From contig BJOX01000001.1 of NCBI GenBank assembly GCA_009731375.1, positions 1,696,836 to 1,744,284 of the forward strand: a stretch of 47,449 nt of DNA. The letters run 5' to 3'. The notes below the pieces were generated by a model that saw only the letters and a list, made by a program, of their open reading frames with translations, did no database searches and was not told the DNA's origin. Position 1 is the stretch's first letter. Every line of letters begins with the position of its first letter. Below are positions 1 to 47,449 of the stretch, in pieces. A program made the translations under genes and the position numbers. Origin of the DNA: Paulinella micropora (lineage: Eukaryota; Cercozoa; Imbricatea; Euglyphida).

Positions 1-159
1 GGGCAGTTCCAACACTTCCAGACGGGCCGGTATGTTCAATGAAAATACTGGTCCAGACGGATCGGTATGTTCAATGAAAATACTGGTGGCACCGACGGGA
101 ATCGAACTGGCGACAGGGCCCAGATGGTAGAACTTGACCACTGGGCTATCACGGTGTCC
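1..159 (-). mobile_element. tRNA-derived SINE, 5' part, copy 1 (cut by window edge)
   Basis: Read on the minus strand, it starts at 159 with a tRNA-like head. The head has an A-box-like TAGCCCAGTGG and a B-box-like GTTCGATTC, the internal pol III promoter elements of tRNA genes. The outer ends GACACCG and CGGTGCC can pair at six of seven positions like an acceptor stem. The body contains two copies of a ~36-bp internal segment. A TAA array abuts the head. Confidence 0.8.

Positions 160-198
<39 letters not shown>
160..198. repeat. TAA trinucleotide array
   Basis: Near-perfect AAT repeat abutting the SINE head. The poly-Asn and poly-Ile reading frames through it are repeat artefacts. Confidence 0.9.
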
Positions 199-473
199 TA
201 CAATAGGCTTCCTCAGACTATGGCATCAGATCCAGATCCTGGACATGTGCCTCCATTCGGTCAACGGGGTCAGCCGATCCCAACGAATTGTCAGAACAAA
301 AAACAGACACAGCAGCAACGGCAGCATCAGGGGCAGATGAGAGCTGTGAAGTGCATGAGGAGCTAGATGCGAGGGTGTTAGCTGAAGAGAAGAACTCGGA
401 GACACTACGCTGCGCTCCCGACCCCCTCTCTCTCGCCAGAACGTCCACACTGCGCGGACGGCCGCGCCGCGAC
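199..473. other. Unassigned unique sequence between TAA arrays
   Basis: About 275 bases of mixed composition between two TAA arrays. No splice-bounded exon or recognised element is visible. It may be the body of another dispersed repeat present only once in this window. Confidence 0.4.
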
Positions 474-525
<52 letters not shown>

Positions 526-532
526 TAATAAC

Positions 533-572
<40 letters not shown>

Positions 573-619
573 TTAATATTAATATTAATATTAATATTAA
601 TATTAATATTAATAATAAT
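474..619. repeat. TAA array grading into an ATATTA hexamer array
   Basis: AAT repeats with AAC interruptions (474-570), followed by a TATTAA hexamer array (571-612), then AAT again. The unit change within one array suggests local mutation followed by expansion. Confidence 0.9.
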
Positions 620-789
620 GTATCTCCTGCCAATTGCTGAGCCAAAAGGCCATGTGCATCCAGTCCTCCATTCCATAAGGAAAGTCTCCACACCAATCGG
701 TGGAATAAAGGAAGTGACGGCATAGAACATTACTCTAGGAGCTTTATACCAATCAGCCCATGGAAAGGACCGATGGCCTATGTACTCCC

Positions 790-790
<1 letters not shown>
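620..790 (-). repeat. TAA-flanked dispersed repeat, family B, copy 1
   Basis: This segment is closely matched, in inverted orientation, by 45567-45716. Both copies are flanked by TAA/ATT arrays, as a retroposon with a trinucleotide tail would be. No pol III boxes were recognised. It could be a truncated LINE 3' end or a second SINE family. Confidence 0.65.
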
Positions 791-821
<31 letters not shown>

Positions 822-841
822 TAATAATAATAATAATAATA

Positions 842-1072
842 GTGCTTCTCTGTCAATGGCTGATGCATTTCTGCACATGCGCCTCCATCGTCTCACCCGT
901 GAGGGGAGTACGAAGAATTGACGATAGGCTCTAATGACACCCCCGCAAGGGCAGTTCCAACACTTCCAGACGGACCGGTATGTTCAATGAAAATACTGGT
1001 GGCACCGACGGGAATCGAACTGGCGACAGGGCCCAGATGGTAGAACTTGACCACTGGGCTATCACGGTGTCC
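842..1072 (-). mobile_element. tRNA-derived SINE copy 2, full length
   Basis: A complete unit read on the minus strand, from the tRNA-like head at 1072 to the tail junction at 842. It carries one copy of the internal ~36-bp segment where other copies have two. TAA arrays flank both sides. Confidence 0.85.
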
Positions 1073-1106
1073 AATAATAATAATACTAATAATAATGACA
1101 GTAATA

Positions 1107-1324
1107 GTGCTTCTCTGTCAATGGCTGATGCATTTCTGCACATGCGCCTCCATCGTCTCACCCGTGAGGGGAGTACGAAGAATTGACGATAAGCTCTAAA
1201 GGGCAGTTCCAACACTTCCAGACGGGCCGGTATGTTCAATGAAAATACTGGTGGCACCGACGGGAATCGAACTGGCGACAGGGCCCAGATGGTAGAACTT
1301 GACCACTGGGCTATCACGGTGTCC
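1107..1324 (-). mobile_element. tRNA-derived SINE copy 3
   Basis: Same family and orientation as copy 2, separated from it by a short TAA-type spacer. A short internal stretch (the 'gacacccccgcaa' segment) is missing, so this is a distinct diverged or deleted copy. Confidence 0.85.
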
Positions 1325-1333
1325 ATAATGACA

Positions 1334-1388
<55 letters not shown>

Positions 1389-1420
1389 TAATAATAATGA
1401 TATTAATAATAATAATAATA

Positions 1421-1522
1421 GTGCTTCTCTGTCAATGGCTGATGCATTTCTGCACATGCGCCTCCATCATCTCACCCGTGAGGGGAGTACGAAGAATTGA
1501 CGATAAGCTCTAATGACACCCC
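1421..1522 (-). mobile_element. tRNA-derived SINE copy 4, 3' part, cut by gap
   Basis: The 3' portion of the SINE beginning at its tail junction; the tRNA-like head lies in the N run at 1523-1773. Confidence 0.8.
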
Positions 1523-1773
1523 NNNNNNNNNNNNNNNNNNNNNNNNNNNNNNNNNNNNNNNNNNNNNNNNNNNNNNNNNNNNNNNNNNNNNNNNNNNNNN
1601 NNNNNNNNNNNNNNNNNNNNNNNNNNNNNNNNNNNNNNNNNNNNNNNNNNNNNNNNNNNNNNNNNNNNNNNNNNNNNNNNNNNNNNNNNNNNNNNNNNNN
1701 NNNNNNNNNNNNNNNNNNNNNNNNNNNNNNNNNNNNNNNNNNNNNNNNNNNNNNNNNNNNNNNNNNNNNNNNN
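1523..1773. other. Assembly gap (251 N)
   Basis: Unresolved bases inside a SINE/TAA cluster. Confidence 0.99.
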
Positions 1774-2118
1774 GCTCCATCCCACCTAGTCAGTCTCTCG
1801 ACTGATTATAGGGGCCACCGATGGAGCTCCTGAGGGCAAGCACTACACTAAGCCGAGGTTATTCCGCAGTCCCAACAACCTCTTGCAAAACGTTGCCGCA
1901 TGTGCAAGTGCGTACACCAAGCATGGTTGCTAGAACTACCTCAAAACCCCACCCATAACAATTTGGTATCCGCTGGGTCCACGGGCTATCAACCGGCATA
2001 GCGGAGTTTAAGATCTTCGACAGGCGCCCAACGACCCTCCTCCCCAGCATCATCCACCAAATGGTTTTGAGTTGGCATCACAGTTTAAGGCCGTAAGGCC
2101 ATTGGGCTGGAGCTCTGA
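1774..2118 (+). repeat. Dispersed repeat family C, copy 1
   Basis: This segment matches 17704-18018 with moderate divergence and ends at the same point (GGCCATTGGGCTG). The copy at 17640 runs straight into a TAA array, so the family looks like a retroposon 3' end with a TAA tail, perhaps a LINE fragment. No reverse-transcriptase frame is visible in it. Confidence 0.65.
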
Positions 2119-2233
2119 TAAACAAGCGTGACTAAGTTTTTATCATCAGGTGTTACCCTCAAATATATCACAGTCAACACTAAGGCATACTGATGCAGCT
2201 GAGGCTCATGCCCTTGTTCGAGGTGCTCCATCC
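2119..2233 (+). repeat. Linker plus start of a second family C copy
   Basis: After an unassigned ~55-base linker, the segment from about 2180 matches the start of the copy at 4435 (ACTGATGCAGCT), then runs into a gap. Confidence 0.5.
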
Positions 2234-2977
2234 NNNNNNNNNNNNNNNNNNNNNNNNNNNNNNNNNNNNNNNNNNNNNNNNNNNNNNNNNNNNNNNNNNN
2301 NNNNNNNNNNNNNNNNNNNNNNNNNNNNNNNNNNNNNNNNNNNNNNNNNNNNNNNNNNNNNNNNNNNNNNNNNNNNNNNNNNNNNNNNNNNNNNNNNNNN
2401 NNNNNNNNNNNNNNNNNNNNNNNNNNNNNNNNNNNNNNNNNNNNNNNNNNNNNNNNNNNNNNNNNNNNNNNNNNNNNNNNNNNNNNNNNNNNNNNNNNNN
2501 NNNNNNNNNNNNNNNNNNNNNNNNNNNNNNNNNNNNNNNNNNNNNNNNNNNNNNNNNNNNNNNNNNNNNNNNNNNNNNNNNNNNNNNNNNNNNNNNNNNN
2601 NNNNNNNNNNNNNNNNNNNNNNNNNNNNNNNNNNNNNNNNNNNNNNNNNNNNNNNNNNNNNNNNNNNNNNNNNNNNNNNNNNNNNNNNNNNNNNNNNNNN
2701 NNNNNNNNNNNNNNNNNNNNNNNNNNNNNNNNNNNNNNNNNNNNNNNNNNNNNNNNNNNNNNNNNNNNNNNNNNNNNNNNNNNNNNNNNNNNNNNNNNNN
2801 NNNNNNNNNNNNNNNNNNNNNNNNNNNNNNNNNNNNNNNNNNNNNNNNNNNNNNNNNNNNNNNNNNNNNNNNNNNNNNNNNNNNNNNNNNNNNNNNNNNN
2901 NNNNNNNNNNNNNNNNNNNNNNNNNNNNNNNNNNNNNNNNNNNNNNNNNNNNNNNNNNNNNNNNNNNNNNNNNNNNN
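2234..2977. other. Assembly gap (744 N)
   Basis: Unresolved bases between repeat family C and a GATA array. Confidence 0.99.
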
Positions 2978-3022
<45 letters not shown>

Positions 3023-3048
3023 CAGATAGATAGATAGATAGATAGATA
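2978..3048. repeat. GATA array
   Basis: About 18 GATA units with one GACA variant, at the left border of the GC-rich element. Confidence 0.9.
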
Positions 3049-3049
3049 A

Positions 3050-3745
3050 GAGGTTCCCGGGGCTAGGGCCCCCCGGACCCCCCCTTTCCCGTGGACAGGG
3101 TACGTTCATTTGCCGGAGGTACCAGCAGAACGCAAGTGTAAGCTGTGGTGGCACAAAAACCTAAAATCTCTGGTTTTTGTGCCACCCGCCACCAAAACTT
3201 CTTTATCTCCGAAGAGTGCGCACCGAGAGGTGTCGGGTACACCAAACATCAGCCTGAAACTCCCTCGGGTGTGCGCAAACGGCGCCTGGTGGCGCAAATA
3301 CCTGTATTTTCCGGTGTGTAGGCCATCCGGTGCCACAATTTTGTATTTTCGAAGAGAGCTCATCAAGAAGTTTCAGATACACCAAATATCAGCCGCTAAC
3401 TCCCTCTGGGGTGCGCAAACGGCGCCTGGTGACACAAAACCTCAATTTTCTGGTGTGCGTTTGCCACCCGCGACCAGAACGGGTACGTACAATCGCCGAG
3501 CTGGGGTTCCCGGGGGGAGGGCCACCCGGACCCCCCGGACCCCCCCTGCCCCGTCGAAAGGGTACGTTCGATTGCCGGAGGGCGCCTGGTGGCACAAGAC
3601 CTTAATTTTCTGGTGTGGGTGCCACCCGCGACCAACACGGGTTCGTACAATCGCCGGGCTGGGGTTCCCGGGGGAAGGACCCCCCGGACCCCCCCTGCCC
3701 CGTCGACAGGGTACGTTCAATTGCCGGAGGCACCGCCAAGTACTG
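3050..3745 (+). repeat. GC-rich element, variable tandem units (left copy)
   Basis: Degenerate units of about 130-160 bases. Each includes a CGGGGG/GGACCCCCC block, GGTACGTTCAATTGCCGGAG, and a pyrimidine-rich AATTTTCTGGTGTG block. The longest open frame is 243 codons, but its content follows the repeat and shows no domain. The same order of blocks recurs at 46111-46470, and inverted at 46776-47215. It is likely a transposon or satellite-like element of unknown class. Confidence 0.7.
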
Positions 3746-4262
3746 CTAAAAAACAAGGAAATTTGGCATTCAGGACACTGCCCTAACGCAAATATTTGCG
3801 TGAATTCCAAAAATCAGCATCAAGATCGAGTCTGGGGCTAGCCACCCTGCCAATATGAGCTCCCAACTGCTACTGGTTCCCACAAACCATGATTTATTCC
3901 GATGGGGGGTGCAAAAAAAGGCCAAAAAAACAAGGAATTTTGGCATTCAGGACACTGCCCTAACGCAAATATTTGCGTGAATTCCAAAAAAATTATATCA
4001 CAATCAAGATCGAGTCTGAGGCTAGCGACCCTGATTATATGAGCTCCCAACTCCTCCTCGTTCCCACAAACCATGATTTATAGGGATGGGGGGTGCAAAA
4101 AAAGGCCAAAAAACAAGGAAATTTGGCATTCAGGACACTGCCCTAACGCAAATATTTGCGTGAATTCCAAAAAAAAATCATATCAGCATCAACATCGAGT
4201 CTGGGGCTAACCACCCTGCCAATATGAGTTCCCAATTCCTCCTGGTTGCCACAAACCATGAT
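3746..4262 (+). repeat. ~180-bp tandem units with a 16-bp palindrome (left array)
   Basis: Three units of about 177-183 bases. Each carries the perfect palindrome ACGCAAATATTTGCGT at 3786-3801, 3963-3978 and 4146-4161. Two related units are at 46470-46775. The period is close to nucleosome length and to many satellite monomers. Confidence 0.8.
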
Positions 4263-4362
4263 TTATAGGGATAGGGGTGCGAAAATGCGGGGGGGGTACA
4301 CAATTTTCATTTTCCCCCTCCCCCCAAACCCCCCACCCCCTTGACCAACACCTTTCAGGGAT
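4263..4362 (+). repeat. Right border of the left GC-rich element
   Basis: A G-rich then C-rich segment ends with CCAACACCTTTCAGGGATG next to a TAA array. A related border sequence on the other strand lies near 47278-47300. Together they suggest a defined element end inserted next to TAA repeats. Confidence 0.5.
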
Positions 4363-4366
4363 GATG

Positions 4367-4422
<56 letters not shown>
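4363..4422. repeat. TAA array
   Basis: About 19 TAA units between the GC-rich element and repeat family C. Confidence 0.9.
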
Positions 4423-4425
<3 letters not shown>

Positions 4426-4557
4426 ATATCTGAGGCGTACTGATGCAGCTAATGGCATATCCTCAACGGACATAAGCCTCCAATACCCTTGTTCGAGGTC
4501 CTCCACCCCCCCGTGTCAGTCTCTCGCCTGATGATCGGGGCCACCGATGGAGCTCCT
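4423..4557 (+). repeat. Dispersed repeat family C, copy 3, cut by gap
   Basis: Matches 17640-17740 almost exactly and shows the likely upstream border of the family (CTATATCTGAGGCGTACTGA) next to a TAA array. Confidence 0.7.
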
Positions 4558-5551
4558 NNNNNNNNNNNNNNNNNNNNNNNNNNNNNNNNNNNNNNNNNNN
4601 NNNNNNNNNNNNNNNNNNNNNNNNNNNNNNNNNNNNNNNNNNNNNNNNNNNNNNNNNNNNNNNNNNNNNNNNNNNNNNNNNNNNNNNNNNNNNNNNNNNN
4701 NNNNNNNNNNNNNNNNNNNNNNNNNNNNNNNNNNNNNNNNNNNNNNNNNNNNNNNNNNNNNNNNNNNNNNNNNNNNNNNNNNNNNNNNNNNNNNNNNNNN
4801 NNNNNNNNNNNNNNNNNNNNNNNNNNNNNNNNNNNNNNNNNNNNNNNNNNNNNNNNNNNNNNNNNNNNNNNNNNNNNNNNNNNNNNNNNNNNNNNNNNNN
4901 NNNNNNNNNNNNNNNNNNNNNNNNNNNNNNNNNNNNNNNNNNNNNNNNNNNNNNNNNNNNNNNNNNNNNNNNNNNNNNNNNNNNNNNNNNNNNNNNNNNN
5001 NNNNNNNNNNNNNNNNNNNNNNNNNNNNNNNNNNNNNNNNNNNNNNNNNNNNNNNNNNNNNNNNNNNNNNNNNNNNNNNNNNNNNNNNNNNNNNNNNNNN
5101 NNNNNNNNNNNNNNNNNNNNNNNNNNNNNNNNNNNNNNNNNNNNNNNNNNNNNNNNNNNNNNNNNNNNNNNNNNNNNNNNNNNNNNNNNNNNNNNNNNNN
5201 NNNNNNNNNNNNNNNNNNNNNNNNNNNNNNNNNNNNNNNNNNNNNNNNNNNNNNNNNNNNNNNNNNNNNNNNNNNNNNNNNNNNNNNNNNNNNNNNNNNN
5301 NNNNNNNNNNNNNNNNNNNNNNNNNNNNNNNNNNNNNNNNNNNNNNNNNNNNNNNNNNNNNNNNNNNNNNNNNNNNNNNNNNNNNNNNNNNNNNNNNNNN
5401 NNNNNNNNNNNNNNNNNNNNNNNNNNNNNNNNNNNNNNNNNNNNNNNNNNNNNNNNNNNNNNNNNNNNNNNNNNNNNNNNNNNNNNNNNNNNNNNNNNNN
5501 NNNNNNNNNNNNNNNNNNNNNNNNNNNNNNNNNNNNNNNNNNNNNNNNNNN
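4558..5551. other. Assembly gap (994 N)
   Basis: Unresolved bases between family C and a SINE. Upstream exons of the large gene could be hidden here. Confidence 0.99.
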
Positions 5552-5724
5552 ACACCCCCGCAAGGGCAGTTCCAACACTTCCAGACGGGCCGGTATGTTC
5601 AATGAAAATACTGGTCCAGAAATAGACCGGTATGTTCAATGAAAATACTGGTGGCACCGACGGGAATCGAACTGGCGACAGGGCCCAGATGGTAGAACTT
5701 GACCACTGGGCTATCACGGTGTCC
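5552..5724 (-). mobile_element. tRNA-derived SINE copy 5, cut by gap
   Basis: Head at 5724, with two copies of the internal ~36-bp segment. Its 3' end is lost in the gap. A long TAA array follows. Confidence 0.85.
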
Positions 5725-45345
<39,621 letters not shown>

Positions 45346-45385
45346 GTATGTGCCATGGATCAAGAGTTGCGAAATTCATCCATCC

Positions 45386-45443
<58 letters not shown>

Positions 45444-45491
45444 AAATTTTCCGAGTGAGCAGCGGTGGTACTGCCGGAATAAACTCGACTG

Positions 45492-45566
<75 letters not shown>
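45346..45566. repeat. TATC and ATT arrays downstream of exon 65
   Basis: TATC array (45378-45440), about 50 unique bases containing AATAAA, then an ATT array (45492-45566). Confidence 0.75.
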
Positions 45567-45716
45567 GGGGAGTACATAGGCCATCGGTCCTTTCCATGGG
45601 CTGATTGGTATAAAGCTCCTAGAGTAATGTTCTATGCCGTCACTTCCTTTATTCCACCGATTGGTGTGGAGACTTTCCTTATGGAATGGAGGACTGGATG
45701 CACATGGCCTTTTGGC
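45567..45716 (+). repeat. TAA-flanked dispersed repeat, family B, copy 2
   Basis: The inverse of 620-790, with high similarity. It is flanked by ATT arrays, with a 10-N gap at its right end. Confidence 0.7.
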
Positions 45717-45750
45717 NNNNNNNNNNATTATTATTATTATTATTATTATT

Positions 45751-45991
45751 GGACACCGTGATAGCCCAGTGGTCAAGTTCTACCATCTGGGCCCTGTCGC
45801 CAGTTCGATTCCCGTCGGTGNNNNNNNNNNNNNNNNNNNNNNNNNNNNATACCGGTCCGTCTGGAAGTTGTGTTGGAACTGCCCTTGCGGGGGTGTCATT
45901 AGAGCCTATCGTCAATTCTTCGTACTCCCCTCACGGGTGAGACGATGGAGGCGCATGTGCAGATTTGCATCAGCCATTGACAGAGAAGCAC
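45751..45991 (+). mobile_element. tRNA-derived SINE copy 9, with internal gap
   Basis: The head, on the plus strand this time, begins GGACACCGTGATAGCCCAGTGG after an ATT array. The middle is lost in N at 45821-45848, and the 3' end reaches the tail junction at 45991. Confidence 0.85.
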
Positions 45992-46110
45992 NNNNNNNNN
46001 NNNNNNNNNNNNNNNNNNNNNNNNNNNNNNNNNNNNNNNNNNNNNNNNNNNNNNNNNNNNNNNNNNNNNNNNNNNNNNNNNNNNNNNNNNNNNNNNNNNN
46101 NNNNNNNNNN
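45992..46110. other. Assembly gap (119 N)
   Basis: Unresolved bases between the SINE and the right GC-rich element. Confidence 0.99.
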
Positions 46111-46469
46111 GCACCCAGAGGTGTCGGGTACACCAAACCTCAAACTCCCTCAGGTGTGCGCAAACGGCGCCTGGTGGCGCAAAGACCTCCATTTTCCTGT
46201 GTGTATGCCACCCGGCGCCACAATTTTTATATTTTCGAAGAGAGCTCATCAGGATGTGTCAGGTACACCAAATATCAGCCGCTAAATTCCCTCTGGTGTG
46301 CGCAAACGGCGGCTGGTGGCAGAAGACTTCAATTTTCTGGTGTGGGTGCCATCCGCGACAGAAGTGGGTACGTACAATCGCCGGGCTGGGGTTCCCGGGG
46401 GAAGGGCCCTCCGGACCCCCCCTGCCCCGTCGACAGGGTACGTTCAATTGCCGGAGGCACCGCCAAGTA
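46111..46469 (+). repeat. GC-rich element, right copy
   Basis: Colinear and similar to 3218-3745, in the same orientation. It has the same block order (GTGTCGGGTACACCAAA, CGCAAACGGCGCCTGGTGGC, the GC-rich block). Confidence 0.75.
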
Positions 46470-46775
46470 CTGCTAAAAACAAGGAAATTTGGCATTCAGG
46501 ACACTCCCCTAACGCAAATATTTGCGTGAATTCCAAAAAAACTATATCAGCATCAAGATCGAGTCTGGGGCTAGCCACCCTGTTAATATGAGCTCCCAAA
46601 TCCTCCTGGTTCCGGCAAACCATGATTTACAGGGATGGGGGTGCAAAAAAAGACCGAAAAACAAGGAATTTTGGCATTCAGGACACTGCCCTAACGCAAA
46701 TATTTGCGTGAATTCCAAAGAAATTATATCAGCATCAAGATCGAGTCTGGGGCTAGCCACCCTGCCAATATGAAA
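46470..46775 (+). repeat. ~180-bp palindrome units, right array
   Basis: Two units with the palindrome ACGCAAATATTTGCGT at 46512-46527 and 46694-46709. They correspond to the units at 3746-4262. Confidence 0.8.
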
Positions 46776-47215
46776 CCCCAGCCCTGTGATTGTACATACC
46801 CGTTCTGGTCGCGGGTGGCACCCACACCTGAAAATTGAGGTTTTTTGCCACCAGGCGCCCATTGCGGCGCCTCCGGCGATTCAACGTACCCTGTCGAAGG
46901 GAAAGGGGGGGCCGGGGGAGCCCTGCAATTGTACGTACCCGTTCCGGTCGCGGGTGGCACCCACACCTGAAAATTGAGGTTTTTTTGCCACCAGGCGCCC
47001 TTTGTAGCACTCCCGGCAATTCAACGTACCCTGTCGAAGGGAAAGGGGGGGGTCCGGGGGAGCCCTGCGATTGTACGTACCCGTTCTGGTCGCGGGTGGC
47101 ACCTGCACCTGAAAATTGAGGTTTTTTGCCACCAGGCGCCCTTTGCGGCACCTCCGGCAATTCAACGTACCCTATCGAAGGGAAAGGGGGCGGGAGGGGG
47201 GGGCGGGGGTTCGGG
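46776..47215 (-). repeat. Inverted GC-rich units (three tandem copies)
   Basis: Three ~135-base units are the reverse complement of the 3420-3600-type unit (GTACGTACCCGTTCTGGTCG is the mirror of the plus-strand block). They form a large inverted repeat with the 46111-46469 block. Confidence 0.75.
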
Positions 47216-47309
47216 GGGCCCTCCAAAAAGTGATAAGAAGTGGGCTGGCGGCGTTTGGTGCGTTCGCGCACCGGTAAACCATCCTTTCAGGTGTTGGCGC
47301 AGCCCCTAG

Positions 47310-47386
<77 letters not shown>

Positions 47387-47387
47387 T
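47216..47387. repeat. Element border and ATT array
   Basis: About 95 bases ending with a border related to 4340-4362 on the other strand (ATCCTTTCAGGTGTTGG), then an ATT array. Confidence 0.6.
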
Positions 47388-47449
47388 GGACACCGTGATA
47401 GCCCAGTGGTCAAGTTCTACCATCTGGGCCCTGTCGCCAGTTCGATTCC
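47388..47449 (+). mobile_element. tRNA-derived SINE copy 10, 5' part, cut by window edge
   Basis: tRNA-like head with A-box-like and B-box-like sequences directly after an ATT array. The body lies outside the window. Confidence 0.85.

Noticed and set aside
134-868. Long poly-Ile, poly-Asn, poly-Tyr and poly-Leu open frames in TAA arrays
   Set aside because: Open only because a trinucleotide repeat lacks stops in those frames; flanks are SINE or dispersed repeat.
1012-1072. Functional tRNA gene
   Set aside because: Head sequence is mispaired in the T arm, repeated with a SINE body and TAA tail in ten copies; it is a tRNA-derived retroposon.
3110-3841. 243-codon frame in the GC-rich element
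   Set aside because: Residue pattern follows the tandem units, similar frames exist on both strands, and no domain is visible.

Overview
The window is nuclear DNA from a eukaryote with intron-dense genes. The evidence is dozens of short, GC-richer coding blocks bounded by GT..AG (a few GC..AG), separated by very long simple-sequence arrays (GATA/TATC, CATA/TATG, TAA/ATT, CT, GAAA, CTT, poly-T, poly-C), plus tRNA-derived SINE copies. I cannot place the organism. The stop codons behave as in the standard code, and the lineage looks like a protist or alga rather than a bacterium, fungus or vertebrate, but that is inference. The eleven N runs fall next to simple repeats or repeat families and are probably assembly breaks.

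Layout. 1-5724: TAA islands packed with SINE copies, two other dispersed repeat families, and a GC-rich element (3050-4360) whose ~180-bp units carry a perfect 16-bp palindrome. 5725-45345: one very large gene on the + strand. I can chain 65 putative exons, total about 6.4 kb, into one open reading frame of about 2,135 codons (both ends missing or uncertain), spread over about 38.6 kb. 45,346-47,449: a mirror of the left end, with the same TAA-flanked repeat, SINE, GC-rich palindrome element and inverted units of that element.

The gene encodes a polytopic membrane protein with roughly 35-40 hydrophobic segments separated by short loops. I do not recognise the family. Piezo and pecanex proteins have a comparable size and segment count, but I see no diagnostic motif of either. 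Exon boundaries were chosen from splice dinucleotides plus phase continuity. In about six places phase decided between options, and each entry says so. 'Phase n' below means n bases of the split codon lie in the upstream exon.

The most unusual property is the intron structure. Nearly every intron is a microsatellite array, and the repeat unit itself often supplies the donor (GTATGT from TATG repeats, GTATCT from TATC repeats). Many introns also carry tandem, partial, diverged copies of the edge of the neighbouring exon, each again flanked by microsatellite. Some copies are inverted together with the strand of the microsatellite, and one lies about 16 kb away. In several introns the first bases duplicate the start of the downstream exon, or the last bases duplicate the end of the upstream exon. 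This is the pattern expected if introns arose, and keep growing, by tandem duplication of coding sequence seeded with simple repeats. In at least two exons the simple repeat itself appears to be translated (a SIYL repeat, and a Thr/Ser tract).
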